From: Gp6-AA40 sp036274155
GTDB lineage: Bacteria; Acidobacteriota; Vicinamibacteria; Vicinamibacterales; UBA2999
Direction: 5' to 3'
Assembly (NCBI GenBank): GCA_036274155.1
Contig: DASUGH010000018.1
Span: 1-64,000, forward strand
Length of the DNA stretch: 64,000 nt
In this document: in pieces, positions 17,061-25,712 of the stretch
Position numbering within the stretch: position 1 is the first letter of the stretch
How the letters are laid out: each line of letters starts with the position of its first letter
Notes under the pieces: generated by a model
Seen by the model: the letters and a program-made list of their open reading frames with translations, nothing else
Databases searched by the model: none
Told to the model about the DNA's origin: nothing
Position numbers and translations under genes: made by a program

Positions 17061-17303
17061 TCACGTCAGGCGGATGTCTCCATGAAACACGGCAAACACC
17101 AGCGCGATGTCCAGCACTGCCACGTAGGGAGGAAAGAGCAATCCGGAGAGCAGCCCCCCAAGGCCGACGAATCCGATCAGCCACAGAACGATGAACACGC
17201 CGGCGCCTTTCATCTCGAGGTCGCCGCGAAGATAACCGAGGCTCAACAGCAGCCAGAATCCCCAGAGCGCTATGACGGCGCCTATTGCCGGCGCACCAGC
17301 CAT
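17061..17303 (-). CDS. Small membrane protein
   Basis: The 80-residue product consists almost entirely of three hydrophobic segments: about residues 5-24, 35-52 and 56-74. The second and third are joined by a Gly-rich bend, VGLGGLLSGLLFPP. GGGAGG lies 9 nt before the ATG at 17303. It is not a family I recognise. It lies upstream of no tightly linked gene. Location in the inner membrane is expected. Confidence 0.6.
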   Translation of the reverse strand: MAGAPAIGAVIALWGFWLLLSLGYLRGDLEMKGAGVFIVLWLIGFVGLGGLLSGLLFPPYVAVLDIALVFAVFHGDIRLT

Positions 17304-17395
17304 TGTCGAGCGCCTCCCGCCAACCCGTTCGGATTGGCGCCTCCCCCGGACCCACGATGACCAATCATCGTCAGCCGCCCAGATCGGGTGGCGGG

Positions 17396-17638
17396 TCAGT
17401 TTGCTGGGTGATCCCTCTCAAGCAAACCCAACGGATGCGGCAGCGGCTTGTCGGCTGCCGCCTTCTTGCGGGCCAATGCCGCGTCAGAGTCTGCACCGAA
17501 TACCGTGGCGAACGCGATGCCCAATCCGACGCCAAGGGCGACTCCCACGCCTATGTTCTGCGTAGCCGCCATCAGTGCGGCTCCGAAACACACACCCAGA
17601 CTGATGCCGACGCCAACGCCTGCGTATTTGCCGTTCAT
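17396..17638 (-). CDS. Small glycine-zipper membrane protein
   Basis: The 80-residue product begins MNGKYAGVGVGISLGVCFGA and has two hydrophobic helices rich in evenly spaced Gly (GVGVGISLGVCFG and GVGVALGVGLGIAFATVFG). This glycine-zipper pattern favours tight helix packing in the membrane. The C-terminus is hydrophilic (ARKKAAADK). AGAGGG lies just upstream of the ATG. The function is unknown. It precedes the small membrane protein at 17061-17303 on the same strand, about 90 bp apart. Confidence 0.6.
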   Translation of the reverse strand: MNGKYAGVGVGISLGVCFGAALMAATQNIGVGVALGVGLGIAFATVFGADSDAALARKKAAADKPLPHPLGLLERDHPAN

Positions 17639-17836
17639 GAAATCCCTCTACCCAAGAGTGCCGTAATCTCCTTTACGGGTCCACACGTGATCCGCAAGTC
17701 CGGCTGGCATCGCCGGTGTGCCGCCGCGCTCTTTCAGAAATGGCCGAATGGCCCGTTGAACGTCATCGACCGCCGATGCAAACGGCGATTTTCCCATTGG
17801 GTTCCGTGAGCGTGGTTGAGTCCTCTGCGCCTCATC

Positions 17837-18937
17837 TCATCTCACGCTCTGGATCGCCTCCGACATCGCCTGCTCGAACGTGCTCCATCCGGACGGAATC
17901 CCGTATGGGGCGCGATGGAACACCGCCTCGACACGCCGGATGAGGCCGTTCTCGATCTTGAACAGCTCTCCAAGCTGCCACGTCCAGTTGATCTGCTCGT
18001 GATCGAAGAACGCGAAGGCGAACACGATCCCGCGCTCATGATCGACCGCCACGAAGCGGCGATCGCGAATCCGCGACACCACGCCTCTCAGCGTGTTCTC
18101 GAACTGCGCCTTGCAGTTCCTCTGCGTTGTCGGGATGCCATTCTCGAAGCGCTCGCAGTCGTCGGTGAACGGGTAGTAGCCCTTGCCGTCGTTGCGCGCG
18201 AGGCCGGTGAAGTAATAGTTCGCGGTCTCGATCAGCTGCTCCCTCGACGGACGCTTCGCCTCGGGGATGACCTCCGCGAAGATCGGGTGCGGCGCGCCCA
18301 TGGCCTCGACGCGATCTCCAGTCCCGGCCGCGGCCGCGCCGCCCGGGGCGGCACCGGCACCACGGGCACCACCGCCTGCAGCAGCAGCGGCGCCAGCGGC
18401 CGGGGCGCCAGCCCCGCGCGCACCACCGGCGGCCGCAGCGCCAGCAGCCGCACCACCGGCTCCGCCGCCGCCGCGCGCGCCGCCGCCACGTCCCCCGCCC
18501 AGTCCGGTGTCAGGCCTGATCGCCAGCTGCTCGACTTCCGTGATCAGCCCGCCGGCGACCTTGAGCCGCAGCGCGATCGCAACGAGGTTGCCCTGGCCGG
18601 TGTTGGCGCCGCGGGCGGCGGTGTTCTCGATGACCGTCCCGATGAACGCGATCTGCTGCGTTTCGACATCGGGCACGTAGAACTTGTACTTGCCTTTCCC
18701 CGACATCCCGAACCAGAGCCCCTCGTTGCCGAGCGGAAGGCGGATGCCGTTCTCCGTGAACTTGACATCGCGGGCGAAGAGCTTCGGCGTGACCTCGTTC
18801 GCCAGCATCGCGTCCAGGTATCGGTCGACGTACCCTTCGAGGCAGGCGCGATCGCAGGGCGGGACGACCCGCGGCTGTGCCGACGCCGCCGAAGACGCCA
18901 CGACCAGGAACAGGGCCGCAAGCCATCCAGTCCGCAT
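17837..18937 (-). CDS. Secreted protein with two SnoaL/NTF2-like domains and a Gly/Ala linker
   Basis: The 366-residue protein has a signal peptide (to SSAASAQP) and two related alpha-beta cone domains. The first runs from about residue 28 to 150 (CLEGYVDRYLDAMLAN, then AIALRLKVAGGLITEVEQL). The second runs from about 225 to the end (REQLIETANYYFTGLARND, then GELFKIENGLIRRVEAVFH). Both follow the SnoaL-like/NTF2 pattern, which covers isomerases, hydrolases and ligand-binding proteins. They are separated by about 70 residues of almost pure Gly, Ala and Arg. The start at 18937 has AGGAGAGGG immediately upstream; the very long open frame further upstream is an antisense shadow. It is divergent from the monooxygenase-like gene at 19067, and the two share an intergenic region with a 9-bp repeat. 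Confidence 0.78.
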   Translation of the reverse strand: MRTGWLAALFLVVASSAASAQPRVVPPCDRACLEGYVDRYLDAMLANEVTPKLFARDVKFTENGIRLPLGNEGLWFGMSGKGKYKFYVPDVETQQIAFIGTVIENTAARGANTGQGNLVAIALRLKVAGGLITEVEQLAIRPDTGLGGGRGGGARGGGGAGGAAAGAAAAGGARGAGAPAAGAAAAAGGGARGAGAAPGGAAAAGTGDRVEAMGAPHPIFAEVIPEAKRPSREQLIETANYYFTGLARNDGKGYYPFTDDCERFENGIPTTQRNCKAQFENTLRGVVSRIRDRRFVAVDHERGIVFAFAFFDHEQINWTWQLGELFKIENGLIRRVEAVFHRAPYGIPSGWSTFEQAMSEAIQSVR

Positions 18938-18977
18938 ATCCCTCTCCTCCGTTGAGTGTGGAAGATTGTATCCGCCA

Positions 18978-19004
18978 GAACGATCCGAACGATCCGAACG
19001 ATCG
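18978..19004. promoter_or_regulatory. Three tandem 9-bp repeats between divergent genes
   Basis: GAACGATCC, GAACGATCC and GAACGATCG are contiguous. They lie 41-67 bp upstream of the 18937 start codon on one side. On the other side they end 18 bp before a TATAAT at 19022, the position expected for a -35 or operator region. A regulator-binding iteron is a reasonable inference; no regulator gene is adjacent. Confidence 0.45.
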
Positions 19005-19021
19005 ATCTGCCGCGAAAGGCG

Positions 19022-19027
19022 TATAAT
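19022..19027 (+). promoter_or_regulatory. Possible -10 box upstream of the 19067 gene
   Basis: TATAAT lies 40 bp before the ATG in an otherwise GC-rich stretch. The sequence 17 bp upstream falls in the tandem 9-bp repeats and does not resemble TTGACA, so activator help or another sigma factor would be needed. Confidence 0.35.
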
Positions 19028-19066
19028 CCGCCAGCGTTCGCGGTCACGCGGAAACAGGAGCGTGTC

Positions 19067-20407
19067 ATGACAGGCGTGCGGTTGGCCCCCGTCGTCGCTG
19101 CGCTCGTCGCCTCCAGCTCGGTCGTCTTCGCGGAAGAACCTGCCCGAGCGGTCACCTTCGCGAGAGACGTCGCTCCCATCTTCCAGGACAAATGTCAGTC
19201 GTGCCATCGGCCCGATTCGATCGCGCCGATGTCGCTGCTCACCTATGAGGAGGCACGCCCCTGGGCGACGGCCATCAAGCTGCGCGTCCAGACGCGCCAG
19301 ATGCCCCCGTGGGACATCGTCAAGACGGTCGGCATTCAGCACTTCGAGAACGATCGCTCGCTGAGCGACGAGCAGATCGCGACCATCGTGCGCTGGGTCG
19401 ACGGCGGTGCGCTCAAAGGCGACCCGAAGAATCTTCCCGCACCGCGCACGTGGCCGAGGGAAGACGTCTGGAACTACGCGGAGCAGTTCGGGCCGCCCGA
19501 CCTGATCATCCGCTCGCCCGTGTATTCGATGCCGGCCCGAGCGCAGGACGCGTGGTACCGGCCGGTCGTCGACACCGGCGTCACCGAGCCGAGATGGGTG
19601 CGCGCGATCGAAATCAAGCCGGCGACCCTCAAGGGACGGCGAATCACTCACCATGCCGTTGCACGCCTGCGTCAGGACGACGGCTTCGACGAAAAGCGTT
19701 CGATCAGAGGCAGCGACGCCGCCGGCACGCCTGGTCTCTTCATGGAATGGGCGGTCGGGAAGCAGGGAGAGATCGCCCGGCCCGACACCGGAAAGCTCAT
19801 GCTGCCCGGGTCGCAGATCGTCTGGGACATCCACTATCACGCCGTGGGCGAAGCGATCTCGGATTCCGTCGAGATGGCGGTCTACTTCTATCCCAAGGGA
19901 CAGGAGCCCACGCACCGCCAGGTCCTCGGGCAGTTCGATGCCATCACCGGCGGCCGCCAGAACCTCGACATCCCGCCGAACAGCGTGAGCGTGCACCAGG
20001 CGTTTCACGTGATGAAGCAGGCGGGACGCATTGAAAACTTCCAGCCGCACATGCACCTGCGCGGCAAGGCGATGTCGATGGACGCGATCCTGCCCGACGG
20101 CACGGTGCAGGTGCTGAGCCACAGCAACTTCCAGTTCAACTGGCACAACAACTACGTCTACGCCGACGATGCCGCGCCGCTGCTGCCGCGAGGAACGGTG
20201 TTGCGCATCACCGCGTGGCACGACAACACCGCCGCCAACAAGAGCAATCCCGATCCCAACCAGTGGGTCGGCTGGGGCGATCGGACGGTCGACGAAATGG
20301 CGCACGCGTGGGTGAACATCACCTACCTGACCGACGCGGAATACGAAGCGGCAATCGCGAAGCGGAAGGCGCCGCCGGTCACGGCGAGCGCCGCGGTGCA
20401 GCGGTAG
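19067..20407 (+). CDS. Cytochrome c-like / copper type II ascorbate-dependent monooxygenase-like protein
   Basis: The 446-residue exported protein starts with a signal peptide (to SVVFAEE). A c-type heme region follows with CQSCH at residues 43-47, in the phrase VAPIFQDKCQSCHRPDSIAPM. The C-terminal two thirds resemble the PHM/DBH copper monooxygenase fold, with candidate copper His residues in ITHHAVAR, WDIHYHAVG and FQPHMHLRG. In animals this fold hydroxylates peptides; bacterial members with a heme domain are uncharacterised. AGGAG lies 6 nt before the ATG. The gene at 20418 follows after 10 bp, so the pair is an operon. Redox chemistry in the periplasm is the likely role. Confidence 0.82.
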   Translation: MTGVRLAPVVAALVASSSVVFAEEPARAVTFARDVAPIFQDKCQSCHRPDSIAPMSLLTYEEARPWATAIKLRVQTRQMPPWDIVKTVGIQHFENDRSLSDEQIATIVRWVDGGALKGDPKNLPAPRTWPREDVWNYAEQFGPPDLIIRSPVYSMPARAQDAWYRPVVDTGVTEPRWVRAIEIKPATLKGRRITHHAVARLRQDDGFDEKRSIRGSDAAGTPGLFMEWAVGKQGEIARPDTGKLMLPGSQIVWDIHYHAVGEAISDSVEMAVYFYPKGQEPTHRQVLGQFDAITGGRQNLDIPPNSVSVHQAFHVMKQAGRIENFQPHMHLRGKAMSMDAILPDGTVQVLSHSNFQFNWHNNYVYADDAAPLLPRGTVLRITAWHDNTAANKSNPDPNQWVGWGDRTVDEMAHAWVNITYLTDAEYEAAIAKRKAPPVTASAAVQR

Positions 20408-20417
20408 AAGTCCCGAC

Positions 20418-21248
20418 GTGAGCATCACACGTCTGGCCGCGGCGGCGGCGGTGGCAGCGGTGACGATCGCCGGACGCGGCGCTCTGGACGCCCAGCTGCC
20501 GCTCGAGCCGAAGCAGATCTCAGGTCAGAGCGTCACACCCGCGTACGAGGGGTGGTTCAGGAACGCCGATGGCAGCTTCAGCCTGCTCGTCGGCTACTAC
20601 AACCGCAATCAGAATCAGACGCTCGACATCCCGATTGGAGCGAAGAACCGGATCGAGCCGGGCGGCCCCGACCAGGGCCAGCCGACGCACTTCCTGACGC
20701 GCCGTCAATGGGGCGTATTCACCCTCCGCGTGCCGGCCGATTTCGGCGACCGGAAGCTGACCTGGACGATCGAAGCCAACAACCAGGCGCTCTCCGTGCC
20801 GATGGGGCTGCATCGCGACTACGAGATACAGCCTCTCAAGGACGCAGCCGAGGGAAACACGCCACCAGTCCTGAAGCTCGACCCGAAGGGCCCCTCGTTT
20901 CAGGGGCCGCCAATCGGCATCGCCGCTTCACGCACCGCCACCACCGCGACCCCTTTGACGCTCACGCTCTGGGCAATCGATGATGGAAAGACCGACCCGA
21001 GCCATAGGCCGACCGACATGCCGCTGACCGTCGGCTGGAGCCACTTTCGTGGTGCCGGTGCCGTGACCTTCAGCAACCCGGCCCCGGCGATCGACAAGGC
21101 CGACGGCCGCGCAACGACGACCGTCACGTTCAGCGCTCCCGGCGACTACGTGCTGCGCGCTCAGGCCAACGACGTCTCCGGCGACGGCGGCAACGGATTC
21201 CAGTGCTGCTGGACGAACGCACTGGTGAAGGTCGCGGTCAAACCCTGA
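20418..21248 (+). CDS. Secreted protein of unknown function, partner of the monooxygenase-like gene
   Basis: The 276-residue product has a signal peptide (to ALDAQL). It then has a beta-rich region starting AYEGWFRNADGSFSLLVGYYNRNQ and a C-terminal segment TVTFSAPGDYVLRAQANDVSG, which resembles an Ig- or PKD-like domain. Two adjacent cysteines occur in GFQCCWTN near the end. The family is found beside the heme/copper protein in related genomes as far as I recall, but its function is not known. Translation appears to start at a GTG (20418), 10 bp after the previous stop. Confidence 0.7.
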   Translation: MSITRLAAAAAVAAVTIAGRGALDAQLPLEPKQISGQSVTPAYEGWFRNADGSFSLLVGYYNRNQNQTLDIPIGAKNRIEPGGPDQGQPTHFLTRRQWGVFTLRVPADFGDRKLTWTIEANNQALSVPMGLHRDYEIQPLKDAAEGNTPPVLKLDPKGPSFQGPPIGIAASRTATTATPLTLTLWAIDDGKTDPSHRPTDMPLTVGWSHFRGAGAVTFSNPAPAIDKADGRATTTVTFSAPGDYVLRAQANDVSGDGGNGFQCCWTNALVKVAVKP

Positions 21249-21273
21249 GCCCGAGCCGCTGCACGAGACCGGA

Positions 21274-22029
21274 TCACGAGACGGTGAAAGCCGCGTCGAG
21301 GAAGCGGCACATTTTCGCGTGGTGGGCGCCCCGCCAGTAGATACGATCGCACACAGGGCATCGGCGAAACTCCCGGTAGTGTTCACGGGTGCGCGCAGGC
21401 AGGAGGTGCTCCACTCGATCCCTGGCGATCTCGCTCAAGCGCGTGTTACAGCGCAGACAGCGGGTGAACGGGGCAACCGGCCGGGCGAGATCGAAGCGGC
21501 GCCGCACCTCGACCAGTTGCCGCGCCGGCCTCGTTTCACGCACGAAGTAGCCTCGTGCGATCGCTCGGTGCTTCAGGAGACCGACATCCCGGGTCAGCAC
21601 CGTCCGGTCCTCGGAGGCCGAGATCGCAACGATCTCGTCATCACGAAAGTCGTTCCGGTACACGGTGTCGAAGCCGGCCAGCCGGAGATACGCCGCCAGC
21701 CGCCCGAGATGGACATCGGCCACGAACCGCAGCTCCGCCGCCGGCGGTGGTCCCAGTCGAGCGTCTTCACCGGGATCGATCAGACAGAACTGCGGATACA
21801 CCGCAACACGGTCGCCATCGCGGAGCCGGCAGGAGAAGCCGACCGGCCCGCCGTTCACCGCGATGAGATCGATCTCCGGGTGAGGGACGCCGAGTGCCTC
21901 GACCACGTCCTTGACCGACGGATTGCCCTTCAGGACGCATTCGAGCGTTCTCTGCCTGCGCGCCGCGGGCAGGAAATCGTTCAGCGCACCATAGAAGCGA
22001 ACGGCAACCGACATCACTCCTCTGCCCAT
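21274..22029 (-). CDS. Ub-Mut7-C protein: ubiquitin-like plus PIN-like RNase domain with zinc ribbon
   Basis: The 251-residue protein has an N-terminal ubiquitin/ThiS-like fold (about residues 7-90, VRFYGALNDFLP). A Mut7-C domain follows (about 98-240), with the PIN-type acidic pattern ELRFVADVHLGRLAAYLR, YRNDFRDDEIV and VLTRDVGLL. The zinc ribbon is CLRC at the front and CPVC near the C-terminus (RCPVCDRIYWRG). Mut7-C domains are predicted RNases; the ubiquitin-like fusion is known but not understood. The start is either the ATG at 22029 or the one at 22014. It converges on the secreted gene at 20418, with 25 bp between. Confidence 0.87.
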   Translation of the reverse strand: MGRGVMSVAVRFYGALNDFLPAARRQRTLECVLKGNPSVKDVVEALGVPHPEIDLIAVNGGPVGFSCRLRDGDRVAVYPQFCLIDPGEDARLGPPPAAELRFVADVHLGRLAAYLRLAGFDTVYRNDFRDDEIVAISASEDRTVLTRDVGLLKHRAIARGYFVRETRPARQLVEVRRRFDLARPVAPFTRCLRCNTRLSEIARDRVEHLLPARTREHYREFRRCPVCDRIYWRGAHHAKMCRFLDAAFTVS

Positions 22030-22256
22030 CTTTACTCAGTCCGTGACTCGCCGGCCCTTCGAGGTGACACGCGGAAAAGTACTCTCCAACATACGACTCT
22101 TGTTATTTGATGGCGGCGAAGAGAACAGCTTCCCGCCAGCACAGTCACTCCCTCGAGAAACGCTAAGCGACCTGGAAGCAATGACTTGCTCCAATACAGC
22201 CGAGCTGGTCACATCTTTGCTTCAGCCTGGCCGCGTATATCGCGCAGGGAGTAGGC

Positions 22257-23555
22257 ATGACGAGATTGAAGTCAGCGGGCGTCTGTGTCACGGCACTGGG
22301 TCTTCTCTTCGCGCCAGGCACCACGGGAGATGCCCGTGCGCAAGGGGCGCAGGAACACATCGTCCAGTTTCGCGCCGGCACGCCGGCGGCCGTGCGTCGA
22401 GCAGCGGCGGCAAACGCGGGCGCCACGGCCCGCTTCGTCTATGCCGGCACTCCGGCAGCGACGGTGCGCGTGCCGAACGAGCAGGCACTCGCCGCGCTGC
22501 GGCGCAATGCTGCAGTCGTCTCGATCGTGCCCAATCGCCCTGTGTTCGCCTCTCAGAGATCGGGGCCAAATGGCAAGCCGGCTGGCGCGGGTGGCGGCGG
22601 CGGGACGACGTCGGGCCAGGTGACTCCGGCAGGTGTCAAGCGCGTCGGTGCTCCGGTTGCCGGGTCTGACGGCTCCGGGGTCGGCGTGGCCATCCTCGAT
22701 ACCGGCATCGATCTGACGCATCCGGATCTTGCCGGCACCGTGAACGCCTTCACCACCTTCGGGTCGAGCTGCCAGGACGACGAGGGACATGGGACACATG
22801 TGGCGGGAATCGTTGCCGCGCGCAACAACGGCATCGGTGTCGTCGGTGTCGCACCAGGCGCCACGTTGTACTGCGTCAAGGTCCTCGACCAGACGGGCAG
22901 CGGATCGGACGCCACGTTGATGGCCGGCCTCGACTGGGTGCTCGACAATCATGCGTCGGTGACACCACCGATCCGCGTCATCAACATGAGCCTCGGGCGC
23001 CCTGGCACTGCCGACGACAATCCGGCGATGCGCGATCTGATCGCCTCGCTCGACGCCGCCGGCGTGTCGGTCGTCGTGGCAGCGGGCAACGACGCCGAGT
23101 CGGAGGTCACGGAACAGATACCGGCGGCATATCCACAGGTCATCTCCGTGGCCAGCACCACCGCTCTCGGCGGGTCGAATCAGTGCCGCTGGCTCGCCGG
23201 GCCGATTGCGCCGGACACCGCGTCCTACTTCACGACCGACGGCCCGGGCGTCACCGTCTCGGCGCCGGGTGAAGAACGCGAGGACGTGAGCAGGAGCTGC
23301 GTGATCAAGTCGACCGGTATTCTGTCGACCAGCCTGGGTGGCGGCACGATACGTATGAGTGGAACGAGCATGGCAGCGCCGCACGTCGCCGGGATTGCCG
23401 CGCGCCACTATCAGCAGTATTCGGGATCGACCGCGCAGGACGTGCGGTTCGACATCACGCAGGCTGCCGTACGAAAGGGAGTCGCCCCGCTCGACTCAGC
23501 CGCCGTCGGTTATACGTTCGACGGCGTCCGCGAGGGCGTGGCGACAGCGCCGTAG
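22257..23555 (+). CDS. S8 family serine peptidase (subtilase)
   Basis: The 432-residue secreted protease has a signal peptide, an I9-like propeptide (about 33-100, HIVQFRAGTPAAVRR), a Gly-rich linker and a subtilisin domain. The catalytic triad is Asp148 in AILDTGIDLTHPD, His178 in GHGTHVAG and Ser371 in SGTSMAAPHVAG. The oxyanion Asn is in VVVAAGNDAES. The protein is of ordinary length and looks intact. Two cysteine pairs may form disulfides. GGGAG is 5-6 nt before the ATG. The stop is followed within 6 bp by a palindromic element that hosts a group II intron. Confidence 0.93.
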   Translation: MTRLKSAGVCVTALGLLFAPGTTGDARAQGAQEHIVQFRAGTPAAVRRAAAANAGATARFVYAGTPAATVRVPNEQALAALRRNAAVVSIVPNRPVFASQRSGPNGKPAGAGGGGGTTSGQVTPAGVKRVGAPVAGSDGSGVGVAILDTGIDLTHPDLAGTVNAFTTFGSSCQDDEGHGTHVAGIVAARNNGIGVVGVAPGATLYCVKVLDQTGSGSDATLMAGLDWVLDNHASVTPPIRVINMSLGRPGTADDNPAMRDLIASLDAAGVSVVVAAGNDAESEVTEQIPAAYPQVISVASTTALGGSNQCRWLAGPIAPDTASYFTTDGPGVTVSAPGEEREDVSRSCVIKSTGILSTSLGGGTIRMSGTSMAAPHVAGIAARHYQQYSGSTAQDVRFDITQAAVRKGVAPLDSAAVGYTFDGVREGVATAP

Positions 23556-23560
23556 CCTGG

Positions 23561-23716
23561 CAGGCCGTGGTGAAATCGTATCGGCCTGTGAGGCACCGAG
23601 AATTTCGCCACCGAGGCACAGAGACACAGAGAAACCCCATGGATCTCTGTGCTCTCGGTGCCTCTGTGGTTTGTCTCGGTGCCCTCACAGCCCGGTAAGT
23701 GGTTTTCACCACGGGC
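23561..23716. repeat. Palindromic intergenic element, full copy
   Basis: The left arm begins GGCCGTGGTGAAATCGTATC and runs through GTGAGGCACCGAG and GAGGCACAGAGACACAG. The right arm is an imperfect reverse complement and matches the half-copy at 5741-5813 almost base for base. The whole 156 bp can fold as one long stem. The last bases form a local hairpin, GTGG with CCAC around TTTTCA. The group II intron starts at the next base. The element lacks coding capacity. Confidence 0.7.
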
Positions 23717-24092
23717 GTGCGCCGGCACAAACCGGCGAGATGTTGTGAATGAAAGAGTCATGCATTGAGGGCCTAGCCAGCCACAATGACCCCGAGTCAT
23801 GCACGGGTGTCCGCAAGGGCCCACGTGAAGCGTTGACAGGGGCACGTGCAGGCGGAGCTATCGAGCTGCGAAATGTGAACCCTGCCCTCGGGCAGGCCCT
23901 TCGAGGTGCCGACGCCATGTCCGTAGGCGGAAGGCCACACCCGAAGCCTCGCCAAGGCGAGAGGCTCCGGGACCTCGCGCAGTCAAAGACCTCTCGCACG
24001 CACGGAAACATCTCGCACGGGAGCCGGGAGATCCCCTGGGTGTCTGCAGCGCACGCGGCAGACCGCATCGGCAAGTCCAAGGACGTACGCCG

Positions 24093-25589
24093 ATGATGAA
24101 CGGTCGGGGGAAGTCGGACCGCTTCGTAGTATCGAAGAACCCGCCGAACGCCACCGCGGAACCGGTGGCGGAGGTGGGGGAGAGAAGGGAGCGGCCCAAG
24201 GGAAACTCGCCCGAGTGCAACGCGTCCCGGACCCAGAGCCGGACTAATGCGCCCAGCGCGCTCGAGCGGGTACGTCAGGCAGCCAAACGGGACCGGAAAC
24301 AGCGGTTCACTGCGCTCCTGCACCACGTGTACGATCCAATACGCCTGCGTGCCGCGTATGACGCCCTGAAGCGCAACGCGGCTCCTGGTGTGGACGGCGA
24401 GACGTGGCGGCACTACGGCGAGCGCCTGGAAGAAAATCTCCACGACTTGGCCGGACGGCTGAAGCGGGGTGCGTACCGAGCGTACCCGGTTCGGCGCGCG
24501 TACATCCCGAAAACGGACGGGCGGCAGCGGCCGCTCGGCGTTCCCGCGCTGGAGGACAAGATCGTCCAGCGCGCCGTCGTCGAGGTGCTCAACGCGATCT
24601 ACGAATCGGAATTCCTCGGCTTCTCGTACGGGTTTCGTCCGCGGCGCAGTCCCCATAATGCACTGGACGCGCTGTCGGTCGGCCTGATGACGAAGCAGGT
24701 GAACTGGGTGCTCGACGCCGACATCCGCGGGTTCTTCGACACGTTGGACCACGGATGGCTCGTCCGGTTCATCGAGCACCGCATCGCAGACCGGCGCATC
24801 GGGCGGCTCATCCAGAAATGGCTGACCGCTGGTGTACTGGAGGATGGGCAACGGATACAGAGTGAGGTCGGCACGGTGCAAGGCGGCAGCATCAGTCCGC
24901 TGCTGGCCAACGTCTACCTCCACTATGTCTTCGACCTGTGGGTCCAGCGATGGAGACAGCGACACGCGCGCGGCACGGTCATCGTCGTGCGCTTCGCGGA
25001 TGATTTCGTCCTGGGCTTCGAGCATCGGGCGGAAGCGGAACGCTTCCTCGCCGAGCTGCGCGAGCGTTTCGCGCGGTTCGGATTGGCGTTGCATCCCGAG
25101 AAAACTCGGCTCATCGAGTTCGGCCGTCACGCGACTGAACGTCGACGAGCCCGGGGTCTTGGGAAGCCGGACACCTTCAACTTCTTGGGCTTTACGCACT
25201 GCTGCGCGAAGACCAGAAGAGGAGGATTCACGGTGCTGCGCCAGACGATGCGTCAACGGTGGCAAGCGAAACTGCAGGCAGTGAAGCTCGAACTGCGGCG
25301 GCGTTTGCATCTGCCCATTCCGGAAGTTGGGGCGTACTTGCGGGCGATTGTCCGGGGCCACGTGAACTACTACGGGGTCCCGATGAACGCCCACGCCATC
25401 ACCTCGTTCCATCGTGCGGTCGGTCGGCTGTGGCATCGGATGCTCCTACGCCGCAGCCAGACCGCCCGCGTGCCGTGGAGCCGGATGGAACGCCTCATTC
25501 GTCGATGGCTTCCGCCTGCGCGTGTTTGTCATCCGTACCCGCTTGTGCGGTTTGGCGTTGTTACCCAAGGGAAGAGCCGGATGCGGTAG
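24093..25589 (+). CDS. ltrA: Group II intron reverse transcriptase/maturase
   Basis: The 498-residue protein has an unusually long N-terminal extension (about 75 residues, poorly conserved). The RT domains follow: AAPGVDGETWRHY, YIPKTDGRQRPLGVPALEDK, GFSYGFRPRRSPHNALDAL, DADIRGFFDTLDH, GTVQGGSISPLLANVYLHYV and the catalytic FADDF with Asp303 and Asp304. The maturase X domain is FNFLGFTHCCAKTRRG to about residue 450. No HNH endonuclease domain is present. The RT supports splicing and target-primed reverse transcription of its host intron. Starts at ATG 24093 or 24096 are equivalent. The stop codon falls inside domain V, as in many compact introns. Confidence 0.93.
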   Translation: MMNGRGKSDRFVVSKNPPNATAEPVAEVGERRERPKGNSPECNASRTQSRTNAPSALERVRQAAKRDRKQRFTALLHHVYDPIRLRAAYDALKRNAAPGVDGETWRHYGERLEENLHDLAGRLKRGAYRAYPVRRAYIPKTDGRQRPLGVPALEDKIVQRAVVEVLNAIYESEFLGFSYGFRPRRSPHNALDALSVGLMTKQVNWVLDADIRGFFDTLDHGWLVRFIEHRIADRRIGRLIQKWLTAGVLEDGQRIQSEVGTVQGGSISPLLANVYLHYVFDLWVQRWRQRHARGTVIVVRFADDFVLGFEHRAEAERFLAELRERFARFGLALHPEKTRLIEFGRHATERRRARGLGKPDTFNFLGFTHCCAKTRRGGFTVLRQTMRQRWQAKLQAVKLELRRRLHLPIPEVGAYLRAIVRGHVNYYGVPMNAHAITSFHRAVGRLWHRMLLRRSQTARVPWSRMERLIRRWLPPARVCHPYPLVRFGVVTQGKSRMR

Positions 25590-25607
25590 TCCCGCACGTC
25601 CGGATCT
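25574..25607 (+). ncRNA. Group II intron domain V
   Basis: GAGCCGGATGCGGT pairs with the following CCGCACGTCCGG around AGTC, giving the conserved 34-nt catalytic hairpin. The AGC catalytic triad is at 25575-25577. The RT stop codon overlaps the loop side. Confidence 0.8.
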
Positions 25608-25712
25608 GTGGAGGGGGCGCCGGGTGACCGGCGTTCCTACTCCGACTGCTAGGCCACATTTCCGCCATCGTCCTGCCACATCGCTGCCACGACCCGCTTC
25701 GTCAAACAGGAT

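Larger units (their letters stand above)
23717..25646 (+). mobile_element. Group II intron with encoded reverse transcriptase
   Basis: The 5' end is GTGCG, the conserved group II intron start. It is followed by typical domain I sequence including GCCTAGCCAGCC, GACCCCGAGTCATGC and GAAGCGTTGACAGGGG. The reverse transcriptase is encoded in domain IV. Domain V is at 25574-25607. Domain VI, with a GCGCCGGGTGACCGGCG hairpin and CCTAC branch-site strand, ends at about 25646 in CCGAC. The element is about 1.93 kb and appears complete. It is inserted in an intergenic region immediately after a palindromic repeat, so no gene is interrupted. Insertion right after a stem-loop is the habit of class C introns, but I cannot assign the class. 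The 3' boundary is uncertain by a few bases. Confidence 0.85.

Noticed and set aside
17837..20428. Very long open frame of 863 codons on the minus strand
   Set aside because: Only the part below 18937 is a real protein; the rest is antisense to the well-supported heme/copper gene and lacks family sequence. Similar long shadow frames occur opposite many genes because of the high GC.
23561..23716. Integron attC site beside the intron
   Set aside because: No integrase gene, no cassette array and no GTTRRRY core. The element matches the intergenic repeat at 5741 instead.
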